From SPCO01 sp964579825 (GTDB lineage Bacteria > Chloroflexota > Limnocylindria > Limnocylindrales > CSP1-4): DNA of 64,000 nucleotides. Position 1 is the stretch's first letter, and each line of letters starts with the position of its first letter. The notes beneath the pieces are model-generated. The model had not been told where the DNA came from, did no database searches, and worked only from the letters and a program-made list of their open reading frames with translations. Below are positions 1 to 8,279 of this stretch, piece after piece. A program made the translations under genes and the position numbers. The DNA is taken from assembly GCA_964579825.1 (NCBI GenBank), contig CAZOHT010000011.1, positions 39,153 through 103,152 of the forward strand, given 5' to 3'.

Positions 1-258
1 CTGGCCGGACCGGCACCCGTCCTGGACGGCGTCGCGGGCGTCACCGATGTCCGCCGCTCGGACGGGCTCGTCACGTGTCGCCTGGAGGGAGATGTCGGGC
101 CGTTCCTGGCGGCGATCGCCGGCACGGCCATCTCCGACCTGACCATCGAACCGGCGCGTCTCGAGGAGGCGTTCCTCGAGTTCTACGAGGACGCCGAGCC
201 GCGGACCGACGATCCGGGGACGCCGCTCGATCCGAACGCCACGGTCGTGCCCGCATGA
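1..258 (+). CDS. ABC transporter ATP-binding protein, C-terminal fragment
   Basis: The gene enters from outside the window; its last 85 codons are read in frame from base 1 and end at TGA 256-258. The visible part has no Walker motifs. It resembles the accessory C-terminal region found after the nucleotide-binding domain of ABC-2 type exporters, including the conserved ending EPARLEEAFLEFYED. The ATG of the permease gene that follows overlaps its stop codon (ATGA), so the two are translationally coupled. It would power export by the permease at 255-1058. The substrate is not apparent. Confidence 0.8.
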   Translation: MAGPAPVLDGVAGVTDVRRSDGLVTCRLEGDVGPFLAAIAGTAISDLTIEPARLEEAFLEFYEDAEPRTDDPGTPLDPNATVVPA

Positions 259-1058
259 ACGGGGCGCTGTTCGGCCACACCTGGCGCGCCTACCGGGGCC
301 GCCTCCTCGTCGTCACGCTCGGCCTGGTGCTGTGGGGCGTGGTCCTGCCGGTCATCTTCGACTCGTTCGGGGCGCAGTTCCAGAGCATGCTCGACAGTGG
401 CCTCATCCCGCCCCAGTTCGCCCAGTTCGGCGGCGGCGACATCTTCAGCCTGACCGGTTCGGTCGCCCTCGGGATGGCCCATCCGATCGCCGTCGGCCTG
501 AACCTCGTCTTCGCGGTCGGGTTCTGCGCCGCGGCCGTCGCGGGTGAGCGCCAGCGCGGGACGCTCGAGATCCTGCTGTCGCGGCCGCTGTCCCGGCGGA
601 CGACCTACACCACGCTCGGTATCGCCGCCGTGCTGTTCATCGGCGTGACGGTGGTCGGCTTCCTCGTGGGTGCCGTGATCGGGTCGGCGGCGACCGGGCG
701 GCTCGATGATCTCGGCCTGGCGTACATCCCGCTGCTGTGGTTCAACGGCCTGTTGCTCTACGGTGCGTTCGGGGCGATCGCGCTGGCGATGTCCGTGTCC
801 TTCGACCGGCTGTCCCCGGCGCTCGGCATCAGCCTGGCCATCGTGCTGATCTCGTACTTCCTCGAGGTCCTGGGATCGCTCTGGCCGGACGCCAAGGGCC
901 TCCAGCCGTACTCGCTGTTCCACTACCTGGACCCGAAGGCCATCCTGGCGGGTGACGCGGACCCGGCGGACTTCGCCGTCCTGGCGACGGTCCTGGCCCT
1001 GGCCGTGGCCGCCGCGCTGGTGATCTTCCCGCGCCGGGACCTCGCCGCCCCGAGTTGA
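255..1058 (+). CDS. ABC-2 type transporter permease
   Basis: Integral membrane subunit of an ABC exporter, 267 residues, with about six hydrophobic segments. The first is near residues 18-35, followed by a short extracytoplasmic stretch, then paired segments in the middle and a last one near the C-terminus (residues 240-260). The loop GERQRGTLEILLSRPLSRR around residue 100 is the cytoplasmic coupling motif typical of ABC-2 permeases. The start ATG at 255 overlaps the stop of the ATPase gene. An upstream in-frame extension to base 75 would run through the ATPase reading frame and is not used. Substrate unknown. Confidence 0.85.
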   Translation: MNGALFGHTWRAYRGRLLVVTLGLVLWGVVLPVIFDSFGAQFQSMLDSGLIPPQFAQFGGGDIFSLTGSVALGMAHPIAVGLNLVFAVGFCAAAVAGERQRGTLEILLSRPLSRRTTYTTLGIAAVLFIGVTVVGFLVGAVIGSAATGRLDDLGLAYIPLLWFNGLLLYGAFGAIALAMSVSFDRLSPALGISLAIVLISYFLEVLGSLWPDAKGLQPYSLFHYLDPKAILAGDADPADFAVLATVLALAVAAALVIFPRRDLAAPS

Positions 1059-1089
1059 CACCGGCGCCGCCGGGCCGCCAGGTGGTCGG

Positions 1090-2361
1090 TCAGTCGATCG
1101 CGACGATGCGGTAGGCGATCGGTCCGGAGGGCGACTGGACGGTCACCTCGTCACCCACGGCGGCGCTCAGCAGCGCCCGACCCACCGGCGAGGATCCGGA
1201 GATGCGCCCGTCCCTGGGCGACGACTCCTGGGTGCCGACGATCTCGAGCCGCATCTCGTCGCCATCCGTCTCGACGGTCACGACGGAGCCGAGTCCGACG
1301 CGCGATCCGGCCGCCGGCGCCTGGATGACGACGGCGTCGCGGAGCTGCGCCTCGATGGCCTGGATGCGGCCCTCCAGGAACGACTGTTCCTCGCGGGCGG
1401 CCGTGTAGTCGGCGTTCTCCTTGAGGTCCCCCAGTTCCTTGGCGGCGCGGATGCGACCGATGACCTCGGGCCGCTTCTGTGTCGTCAGCACGGTCCATTC
1501 GGCCTGGAGCCGGGCGATGCCGTCCGCGGTCAGGTGGACCTGCTTCGTCCGCGGGTCCGTACTGGGGATCGCGGCCGGTGCCGGCGGCATGACCGGTCTC
1601 GCGGCCGCGGGACGTGGGGCCGGTGCCGTCCTCGGGGCGGCCTTCGGGGCGGCCTTCGGCGTGGCCGCGCGCGCCGATGGCCGAGGAGCGGGCGGCTCGC
1701 CGCGCGCACCGTCCGCGTCACCGTCGGGGAGCGTCACCACGTACGTCGGCGGCAGCGGGGCGTCGGCCGTGTCGGGCAGGAGCGCTCCGGTGATCCCGGT
1801 CTGGCGGCGGTCGCCGGTCACGGTCCGCAGGTTCGCGAACGGCAGGATCACGCCCGCGGCGGCGAGTCGCTCCGCCTCGCTGGCCGGCAGGCCCTCGGCG
1901 AACGCGGTCAGCAGCGCGTCCTCGTACTCCTCGGTCGCTGCCGTGGTCGCCCACCAGACCCGTGCGGTCTCGAGACCGCGGATGGCGTGCAGCCAGTAGC
2001 CGGATGCGCTCGGTCGCCGATCGCCGAGGGTGGTCTTCGCCATCGCCGCCAGCCGGGACGAGATGGACGACGAGGTGGCGCCGATGTAGACGACCCGCTG
2101 CGACGGGGCCCAGAACGAGCCGAGTCGCGCGGCGAGTTCCTTCGAGGTCGGTCGTGCCCCATCCAACCGGAGGGTCTCGACGCGCTCCAGCCACTTGCCG
2201 ATACGCGTCAGTTCCAGCGGAGCGGACGGCAGCGGGGCGGGCAGTTCGACCACGAACACGCCGGGCCCGCGGACGGGGATCGGGCGGCCCCACACGATCG
2301 GACCGTCGGCCATGAGGCCCACGGTCCGGAGCAGGTTCGCGGCGCCGGGGTCGTCGGGCAC
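1090..2361 (-). CDS. GIY-YIG-like domain fused to GreA-type transcript cleavage factor
   Basis: A 423-residue protein in two parts. The C-terminal 150 residues (about 273-423) are a complete GreA: a coiled-coil N-domain with the acidic tip GDLKENADY (residues 311-319), whose Asp and Glu stimulate RNA cleavage in backtracked RNA polymerase, followed by the FKBP-like domain. The first 190 residues look like a GIY-YIG nuclease fold: GVFVVEL (34-40), VVYIGAT (90-96), Arg103 and Glu147 in EEYEDALL. An Ala/Pro-rich linker (about 220-270) joins them. Ordinary GreA is about 160 residues, so this is a real extension. The GTG start at 2361 is supported by TACCAT ending 6 nt upstream, suggesting a leaderless mRNA. 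Whether the nuclease-like part is active is unknown. Confidence 0.85.
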   Translation of the reverse strand: MPDDPGAANLLRTVGLMADGPIVWGRPIPVRGPGVFVVELPAPLPSAPLELTRIGKWLERVETLRLDGARPTSKELAARLGSFWAPSQRVVYIGATSSSISSRLAAMAKTTLGDRRPSASGYWLHAIRGLETARVWWATTAATEEYEDALLTAFAEGLPASEAERLAAAGVILPFANLRTVTGDRRQTGITGALLPDTADAPLPPTYVVTLPDGDADGARGEPPAPRPSARAATPKAAPKAAPRTAPAPRPAAARPVMPPAPAAIPSTDPRTKQVHLTADGIARLQAEWTVLTTQKRPEVIGRIRAAKELGDLKENADYTAAREEQSFLEGRIQAIEAQLRDAVVIQAPAAGSRVGLGSVVTVETDGDEMRLEIVGTQESSPRDGRISGSSPVGRALLSAAVGDEVTVQSPSGPIAYRIVAID

Positions 2362-2367
2362 CCGGGG

Positions 2368-2373
2368 ATGGTA
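2368..2373 (-). promoter_or_regulatory. -10 element of the GIY-YIG/GreA gene
   Basis: TACCAT on the minus strand, separated by 6 nt from the GTG at 2361. This spacing places the transcription start at or next to the start codon, which implies a leaderless mRNA. No clear -35 hexamer is visible. Confidence 0.55.
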
Positions 2374-2380
2374 CCCGGGA

Positions 2381-3577
2381 TCACTCGCCGGCGGATCGCC
2401 AGGCGTCGCGCAGCTTCATCCGGGCACTCACCGACAGGGCGGCGCCCGAGTAGACCCGGCCACCCACGACGAAGAGCGCCCAGATGGCCGCGATCGTGAT
2501 GACCGCCGACAGGCCGACCTGCCACGGTGGGATCGCATCGAACGCGGCGCGCAGCGGGACGACGAACGGCGCCGACGGCGGCAGGAAGGTGGCGATCGTG
2601 GCCACCGTCCCGGACGGATCGTCGATGACCGCGAAGAGGGCCACGAAGTAGCTGGCCATGGCGATCAGCGTGATCGGCGTGGTGGCGTTCGAGGCCTCCT
2701 CCATCCGCGACGCCAGGGATCCGAGGAACCCGAGCGCGGTGGCGTACAGCGCGTACCCCAGGGTGAACCACATGATGAGCATCACGACGGCCGTGGGCGT
2801 GGACGGTGGCAGCGTGAACGTGCCGGTGACCGCGGCGGCGATCACGGCGGCCAGGACGAAGAACAGCAACTGGACGATGCCCAGGATGCCGATGCCGAGG
2901 ACCTTGCCCATCAACAGGTCCCTCGGCCGGACGGTGGACAGGACGACCTCCACGACCCGGCTCTGCTTCTCCTCCACGACCCCGGTCAGCACGCTGAAGC
3001 CGAACGAGAAGATGCCGACCAGGATCAGCACCGTCCCGATGTTGGCGAACACGAAGGTCGCCGTCTCCTCGTCGGTCTGGGGATCGAGTGCGGACGGGGC
3101 CGGTGGGACCTGCGCCTCGGCCAGCGCCGCCTGGTCCACGTCGCTGTCGGCGAGGACCGCATCCACCCGCAGGCCGACGACCGCCGCACCGATGACCGAC
3201 CCGAGGAATGGGTCCGTCTCCTCGTGGAACAGCACGTCACCGGCGGACGAGAGGTCGGCCGGGACGTCGACGAGGACGTCGATGTCACCGGCGGTCAATG
3301 CGGCCTCGCCGGCGGCCCGATCCGGGTACGACGTGAACGTGACCTCGCGGTCCGCGCCCTGGGCCGTCGCTTCGATCGATGGTTCCAGCCCGTCCGGTGC
3401 CGGCTGGACGATGCCGATCGGGGTGACCTCGTCGCCGCCGAAGAGGATGGACGGGAGGACGAACGAGCCGATCACGAAGACCGTGGTGAACAGGACCGAC
3501 AGGACGAACCCACGGCTCCGGGCGCGCTCCAGGATCTCCCGCTTGGCGACGAGGCGGATGCTGCGCCAGCGGTTCAC
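2381..3577 (-). CDS. ABC-2 type transporter permease (NatB/YhaP-like)
   Basis: A 398-residue membrane protein. It begins with RLVAKREILERARSRGF, typical of this permease family. A first transmembrane segment follows (about 25-45), then a large extracytoplasmic domain (about 45-205), then five or six C-terminal membrane segments. EEKQSRVVEVVLST near residue 230 is the conserved coupling-helix motif. The start overlaps the end of the ATPase gene by 4 nt (3574-3577), so the two form an operon and one exporter. NatAB-type systems export sodium or hydrophobic compounds; the substrate here cannot be read from the sequence. Confidence 0.85.
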   Translation of the reverse strand: MNRWRSIRLVAKREILERARSRGFVLSVLFTTVFVIGSFVLPSILFGGDEVTPIGIVQPAPDGLEPSIEATAQGADREVTFTSYPDRAAGEAALTAGDIDVLVDVPADLSSAGDVLFHEETDPFLGSVIGAAVVGLRVDAVLADSDVDQAALAEAQVPPAPSALDPQTDEETATFVFANIGTVLILVGIFSFGFSVLTGVVEEKQSRVVEVVLSTVRPRDLLMGKVLGIGILGIVQLLFFVLAAVIAAAVTGTFTLPPSTPTAVVMLIMWFTLGYALYATALGFLGSLASRMEEASNATTPITLIAMASYFVALFAVIDDPSGTVATIATFLPPSAPFVVPLRAAFDAIPPWQVGLSAVITIAAIWALFVVGGRVYSGAALSVSARMKLRDAWRSAGE

Positions 3578-4488
3578 GCGGCGGTCTCGGTGGTCGGCGC
3601 GGGGTTGACGTACTCCATGAACAGCTCGGACAGCCGTGGCGGGCCATACGCGAACCGGCGCACCTCGCCGGCGGTCCGGGCCAGGGCCAACAGGGCGTCC
3701 AGGTCCACGCGCTCGTCCACGAGCAGCTTGAGCCGTCCGCCGTCGCGCTCCAGGATGGTGACGTCCGTGCGGCCGTCCACCCAGGCGCCATCCGAGTCGG
3801 CCACCTCCACCTCCAGGTGCTTGCGGCCATCGGCCGTCTTGAGGGCCTCGATCGGCCCGGCCGCGACAACGCGGCCCCGGGCGATGATCACGACGTCTTC
3901 GCAGACGTCCTCGACCAGGTCGAGCTGGTGGCTGGAGAACACGACGCCGACCCCCGCCGCGGCCCGCTCGCGGACGACGTTCGCCATGGTCGCGATGCCG
4001 ATGGGGTCCAGGCCGGAGAACGGCTCATCCATGACCAGCAGCTCCGGATCGTGGACCAGCGCCGTCGCGAGCTGGATGCGTTGCTGATTGCCGTGCGACA
4101 GCTCTTCCAGCTTGGACTTGGCGCGATCGGCGAGGTCCATGCGCTCCAGCCAGCGCATGGCCGCGGCGTTCGCGTCCCGTCCGGTCATGCCGTGCTGCTG
4201 ACCGAAGTAGCTCAACTGCTCGGCCACCCGCATCCGCGGATACAGGCCGCGCTGCTCGGGCATGTAGCCGAACGTCATCCGAGCGTCGCGGTCGACGACC
4301 TTGCCGGCCCAGCGGACCGCGCCGCTGTCCTGCCTGGCCAGCCCGAAGATGCACCGCATCGTCGTCGTCTTGCCGGCACCGTTCGGGCCAAGGAACCCGA
4401 CGATCCGACCCGGGGCCGCGCTGAAGGTCGTGCCATCGAGGGCCACCACGGGCCCATAGCGTTTGGTGAGGCCGTCGATCTCGAGCAT
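3574..4488 (-). CDS. ABC transporter ATP-binding protein (NatA-like)
   Basis: A 304-residue nucleotide-binding subunit. Walker A GPNGAGKT lies at residues 34-41, the signature is LSHGNQQR (a variant of LSGGQ), Walker B is LLVMDEPFSGLDP, and the H-loop is SSHQ. A C-terminal accessory domain of about 85 residues follows, as in NatA and other ABC-2 exporter ATPases. The ATG at 4488 is chosen because the domain starts at MLEIDGLTKRYG; upstream residues are out-of-context Arg-rich sequence. CAGACT ends 6 nt before this ATG, so the mRNA may be leaderless. Operon with the permease that follows. Confidence 0.9.
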   Translation of the reverse strand: MLEIDGLTKRYGPVVALDGTTFSAAPGRIVGFLGPNGAGKTTTMRCIFGLARQDSGAVRWAGKVVDRDARMTFGYMPEQRGLYPRMRVAEQLSYFGQQHGMTGRDANAAAMRWLERMDLADRAKSKLEELSHGNQQRIQLATALVHDPELLVMDEPFSGLDPIGIATMANVVRERAAAGVGVVFSSHQLDLVEDVCEDVVIIARGRVVAAGPIEALKTADGRKHLEVEVADSDGAWVDGRTDVTILERDGGRLKLLVDERVDLDALLALARTAGEVRRFAYGPPRLSELFMEYVNPAPTTETAA

Positions 4489-4637
4489 CGCCCTAGTCTG
4501 GCGGAGCCTGTCGAGACGTGCAGCCGGCGAGGCTCGGCAGGTGGCGGGGTACGTCTGGCGGGCACGATGGGTACGTCCGTCGGGGTGGTCGCGTTCGCCC
4601 GGGCCGGGCAGACTCGGGCCACGCCCGAGGTGACCGG

Positions 4638-5237
4638 ATGACCATCCGAGTCGACGCCTACATCGCAGGGGGGATCGCCCGGGGCGGGGTCGCCGCCGAG
4701 GGGCATCTGCGCGATGCGCTCGATGCCGTGTCGCAGCTCGCCCTCGAACGCGCGACCTGGCAAGGGCCCGACGATCCCGGGCCACGGCCGATCGGTCCCG
4801 TCGCCATCCCCGTGGATGACATCATCGTGGCGGTCACCCAGGCGGATCCATCGCTGCCGGTCCATGCCGTGTGGCACCCGATCCACCTCGAGGCCGGCCC
4901 GTACGTCATCGACGGCGAGATCCCCACGATGCCCGGGTTCGACCCCGGCCGTGCCCTGACCCGCCCGGCCGGCTCGTTCGTGCTGCTTCGCGATGTCCGC
5001 CTGACGCGGGCCGGGAGGACGTTCGCGGGTGCGGCTGCCATCCCGGAGGCGCTCGTCAACCGCTACATGGTCGACCGCGTCACGGCCGAACTGATGCTCG
5101 GCTTCTTCTTCCCGGGCGCTGAGATGGTCGACGGGGAACCCGCCGCGGGCTCGAAGGGGGAGGCGGGTCCGGCGGGACCGTCGAGCCCCGGCTCGGCACC
5201 GGCTCCGGCGTCCGAACCGACGCGGGTGGGTTCCTAG
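4638..5237 (+). CDS. Hypothetical protein, 199 residues
   Basis: I do not recognise the family. The protein has no signal peptide or membrane segment. An ordered core of about 150 residues includes VDAYIAGGIARGGVAA near the start and HAVWHPIHLEAGPYVIDGEIPTMP in the middle (each quoted run is short). It ends in a Gly/Pro/Ala/Ser-rich tail (about 165-199) that is probably disordered. The ATG at 4638 is preceded by GAGGTG as a ribosome binding site. It lies between the divergent ABC module and the convergent helicase gene and is probably transcribed alone. Confidence 0.65.
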   Translation: MTIRVDAYIAGGIARGGVAAEGHLRDALDAVSQLALERATWQGPDDPGPRPIGPVAIPVDDIIVAVTQADPSLPVHAVWHPIHLEAGPYVIDGEIPTMPGFDPGRALTRPAGSFVLLRDVRLTRAGRTFAGAAAIPEALVNRYMVDRVTAELMLGFFFPGAEMVDGEPAAGSKGEAGPAGPSSPGSAPAPASEPTRVGS

Positions 5238-5252
5238 ACTCCGGGCTGGACC

Positions 5253-6503
5253 TCAGGCCCCGGCACGCCGGCGAACCGGCTTGCGCGCGGCGTGATGGTC
5301 GGACCCGGTCCGCGCGTGGCCGCCCGCCCGGGTCGACAGCGGACGGGCCTCGACGTTGCGATCCGGGACGAAGCCCTCCTCGACCGTCCAGGGGATGGCC
5401 TTCTTGAGCATCCGCTGGATGCCGCGGAGCAGGTCCACTTCGTCCATGCAGACGAGCGAGATCGCCTCCCCGGACTGGCCGGCACGTCCGGTCCGGCCGA
5501 TGCGGTGGACGTAGTCCTGCGGGTTCCACGGGAGTTCGAAGTTGACGACGACCGGCAGGTCCTCGATGTCGAGGCCTCGAGCGGCGACGTCGGTGGCGAC
5601 GAGGACCCGGATCTCTCCGGACTTGAAGCCCTCGAGCGCCCGGGTCCGTTCCGGCTGGGACCGGTCCGAGTGGATCGCGACGGCGTTGATCCCTTCGCGG
5701 TCCAGGCGTGAGGCCAGTCGCGAGGCGGACAGCTTGGTCCGGGTGAAGACGAGGACCTGGCGCAGGTCGCGTGAGCGCACGAGATGGGCCAGCAGCGCTT
5801 CCTTGCGATCGCGGTCGACCGGGTAGACCAGCTGCTCGACGGTCTCGGCGGCCGTGTTCCGGGCCGCCACTTCGACGGTGGCGGGATCGCGCAGCAGCGA
5901 TCCCGAGAGGTTCCGGATGTCGTCCGAGAAGGTCGCCGAGAACAGCAGGTTCTGGCGCTTGCCGGGGAGCAGCGCGAGGATCCGGCGGATGTCCGGCAGG
6001 AAGCCCATGTCGAGCATCCGATCCGCCTCGTCCAGGACGAGGATCTCCACCTGCGACAGGTTGACGTTGTTCTGCCCGACGTGGTCGAGCAGCCGCCCGG
6101 GCGTCGCCACCAGGATCTCGACCCCACCGCGCAGGGCCTTCGTCTGAGGCTCGATGGGCACGCCGCCGTAGACGACGGTCGAGCGAAGCGGGACCGTCCG
6201 GCCATACGTCCGGAAGCTCTCGTCCACCTGCATCGCCAGCTCGCGGGTGGGCACGAGGATCAGCGATCGCACCGGATGGCGTGCCGGCGAGAAGCTCGTG
6301 TTGGCGTGCTTGCGCAGGCGGTCCAGGATCGGCAGGGCGAAGGCCGCGGTCTTGCCGGTCCCGGTCTGCGCGGCGGCGAGCAGGTCGCGTCCCTGGAGCA
6401 CGAGTGGGATGGCTTCGGATTGGACGGGCGTCGGGGCCGTGTAGCCCTCCTCGGCGACGGTCCGGACGAGATCGGCCGAGAGGCCAAGGGTATCGAAGGT
6501 CAA
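5253..6503 (-). CDS. DEAD-box ATP-dependent RNA helicase (RhlE/DeaD class)
   Basis: A 416-residue RNA helicase that unwinds short RNA duplexes, probably in ribosome assembly or mRNA turnover. All motifs are present: Q-motif region FDTLGLS...PTPVQSEAIP, Walker A AQTGTGKT (45-52), PTRELA, TPGRLLD, DEAD (158-161), SAT (189-191), and HRIGRTGR (333-340). The core ends near residue 375 and is followed by a short basic tail with several Arg and His, likely for RNA contact. CAGGAG stands upstream of the ATG. It is divergent from the YbaK gene, with 95 nt between them. Confidence 0.93.
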   Translation of the reverse strand: MTFDTLGLSADLVRTVAEEGYTAPTPVQSEAIPLVLQGRDLLAAAQTGTGKTAAFALPILDRLRKHANTSFSPARHPVRSLILVPTRELAMQVDESFRTYGRTVPLRSTVVYGGVPIEPQTKALRGGVEILVATPGRLLDHVGQNNVNLSQVEILVLDEADRMLDMGFLPDIRRILALLPGKRQNLLFSATFSDDIRNLSGSLLRDPATVEVAARNTAAETVEQLVYPVDRDRKEALLAHLVRSRDLRQVLVFTRTKLSASRLASRLDREGINAVAIHSDRSQPERTRALEGFKSGEIRVLVATDVAARGLDIEDLPVVVNFELPWNPQDYVHRIGRTGRAGQSGEAISLVCMDEVDLLRGIQRMLKKAIPWTVEEGFVPDRNVEARPLSTRAGGHARTGSDHHAARKPVRRRAGA

Positions 6504-6598
6504 GTCGGCTCCTGCAGGTCCGGCGCGGTCACGCGAGTCTGGGCGCGACGCGGTCCAGGACCGCCCGGAGCATAGCCGAAATCGGTAGCATCCGACCC

Positions 6599-7099
6599 AT
6601 GCCGGCCCACGGGACCCCCGCGATCGACGCGCTGCGCCGCGCCGGGGTCGCCTTCGAGGTGGTCGAGTACGAGTCGCCCGAGCCCCACGGCCGCGACCGG
6701 GGGTCCAGGCCGAGCTACGGACTCGAGGCGGCCGCGGCGCTCGGCGTGGATCCGGGCCGGATGTTCAAGACGCTCATCGCGAGTGCGGACGCGCGACTCG
6801 TCGCGGGCCTCGTGCCGGTCGACCTGGACCTGGACCTGAAGCGCCTGGCGGCCGCCGTCGGTGCCCACCGGGCCGTCCTCGCCGAGCCGGCCGCCGCGGA
6901 GCGCGCGACCGGCTACGTCGTCGGCGGGATCAGCCCCCTTGGCGGTCGGAAGCGGCTGCCGACGGTCATCGATCGATCGGTCGAGGGTCACGAGACGGTC
7001 TATGTCTCGGCCGGTCGGCGGGGCCTCCAGCTGGTCCTGCGGCCCGCGGATCTGGTGCATCTGACCACCGCCACCGTCGCCGCCATCGCCCGTTCGTGA
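6599..7099 (+). CDS. YbaK/EbsC-type aminoacyl-tRNA deacylase
   Basis: A 166-residue protein of the YbaK/ProX editing family, which hydrolyses mischarged tRNA, typically Cys-tRNA(Pro). Diagnostic stretches are AAAALGVDPGRMFKTLI (about 45-60) with the conserved Lys, and TGYVVGGISPLG followed by LPTVIDRS (about 100-125). Length is normal for the family. The ATG at 6599 is chosen because homology starts there and TAGCAT (6586-6591) ends 7 nt upstream, the leaderless arrangement seen at many genes here. Confidence 0.9.
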   Translation: MPAHGTPAIDALRRAGVAFEVVEYESPEPHGRDRGSRPSYGLEAAAALGVDPGRMFKTLIASADARLVAGLVPVDLDLDLKRLAAAVGAHRAVLAEPAAAERATGYVVGGISPLGGRKRLPTVIDRSVEGHETVYVSAGRRGLQLVLRPADLVHLTTATVAAIARS

Positions 7100-7401
7100 G
7101 GGGCGGACCCCGATGGTCCACCCATCCGACCGCCGAAGGTCGCCCGGGACAGGATCGCCCGAGGGCTGGCATACTGCCCGCAACGCTCCCCAAGCGTCAG
7201 CCCGATAGACAGGCCACAACAGAAGAACGCCGCCCCCAACGGCAGACCCCTGTCACACCTTCGTCGGGTGATCGCTCGACGGCACCGATCCGGCTCACCC
7301 GGATCGAGCACGTCCCCTGCGACTCCGTTCCTGCCGCCGGCGGCCACACCCACCGTCATCGCGTCTTCGCGCGGTGTTCCGGAGGAGAGGAGGCACGAAC
7401 G
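7100..7401 (+). other. Intergenic leader of the secreted protein gene
   Basis: About 300 nt without a gene. A candidate -10 CATACT sits at 7170-7175, with GGGACA 18 nt before it as a poor -35. That would give a leader of about 220 nt. Inside it is a perfect 7-bp hairpin, GATCCGG (7287-7293) with CCGGATC (7299-7305). I could not match the leader to a known riboswitch class. Confidence 0.4.
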
Positions 7402-8256
7402 TTGCCGGTCCCCGAACGAGGCGCCCAGCGGGCGTCCAGCCATCGAACACGGGCAGTCAAGCTGGCCATCCTGAGCCTGGCCGCGGCCTTCGCGCTCGGC
7501 TCCCTGGCGATCGCACCGGCCCCCGCGGCAGCGGCAGGCACCGGGATGAAGGTCGTCATCGTCGTGGGCCCGGTCGAGGGCAGCACGAGCCGCTACATCT
7601 CGACCGCCAAGAGCTACGCCAGCCAGGCTCGCTCGTACGGCGCGTCCGTCACCGAGATCTACAGCCCCAACGCCACCTGGCCCAAGGTGCGCGACGCGGC
7701 TCGCGGGGCGAACCTCCTGATCTACCTCGGCCACGGCAACGGCTATCCGAGCCCGTACGGGGCCTTCTCGGCCTACACCAAGGACGGGTTGGGCCTGAAC
7801 TCGTCGGCCGGGAACGGCAACTCGAACACCAAGTATTGGGGCGAGTACTACATCCGCAACTACATCCACCTCGCCCCGAACGCGGTGGTCATCCTCAATC
7901 ACCTGTGCTACGCGTCGGGCAACTCCGAGCCGGGCCGGGCGAACCCCACCAAGAGCGTCGCCATGCGACGAGCCGACAACTTCGCGGCGGGCTTCCTGCG
8001 CACCGGCGCGAAGGCCGTCTTCGCGATCGGCAACGGCAGCGCCACGCACACGATCAAGTCCCTGTTCAACTCGAACCTGTCGATGTGGGGCATCTTCGCG
8101 ACCGATCCCGGCCGCAACCTGCACTACGACTTCTCGTTCGACTCGACACGGACGAAGGGGATGAAGGTCTGGATGGACCCGAGTTCGCCCGGCCGCTACT
8201 ACCGGGCCGTGACCGGGGTCCTCGGCAGCTCGACGGCGTCCTTCCGGGGCGACTGA
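7402..8256 (+). CDS. Secreted protein of unknown function, TTG start
   Basis: A 284-residue exported protein. A basic N-region, a hydrophobic core (LAILSLAAAFALGSLAIA) and an Ala-rich cleavage site near residue 45 form a signal peptide. The mature part reads like a caspase/gingipain-like alpha/beta fold: KVVIVVGPVEG, a central NLLIYLGHGNGY, VVILNHLCYASGN and AVFAIGNGSATH. The GHG and HLC segments could hold a His/Cys pair, as in clan CD peptidases, but this is inference. The TTG at 7402 is chosen because GGAGG (7389-7393) lies 8 nt upstream; no ATG or GTG is in a better place. Confidence 0.75.
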   Translation: MPVPERGAQRASSHRTRAVKLAILSLAAAFALGSLAIAPAPAAAAGTGMKVVIVVGPVEGSTSRYISTAKSYASQARSYGASVTEIYSPNATWPKVRDAARGANLLIYLGHGNGYPSPYGAFSAYTKDGLGLNSSAGNGNSNTKYWGEYYIRNYIHLAPNAVVILNHLCYASGNSEPGRANPTKSVAMRRADNFAAGFLRTGAKAVFAIGNGSATHTIKSLFNSNLSMWGIFATDPGRNLHYDFSFDSTRTKGMKVWMDPSSPGRYYRAVTGVLGSSTASFRGD

Positions 8257-8279
8257 CCGAGCTTCGGCTCACCCGGCGT

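Noticed and set aside
7176..7401. c-di-AMP or c-di-GMP riboswitch in the leader of the secreted protein
   Set aside because: I looked for the conserved GEMM and ydaO segments on both strands and did not find them.
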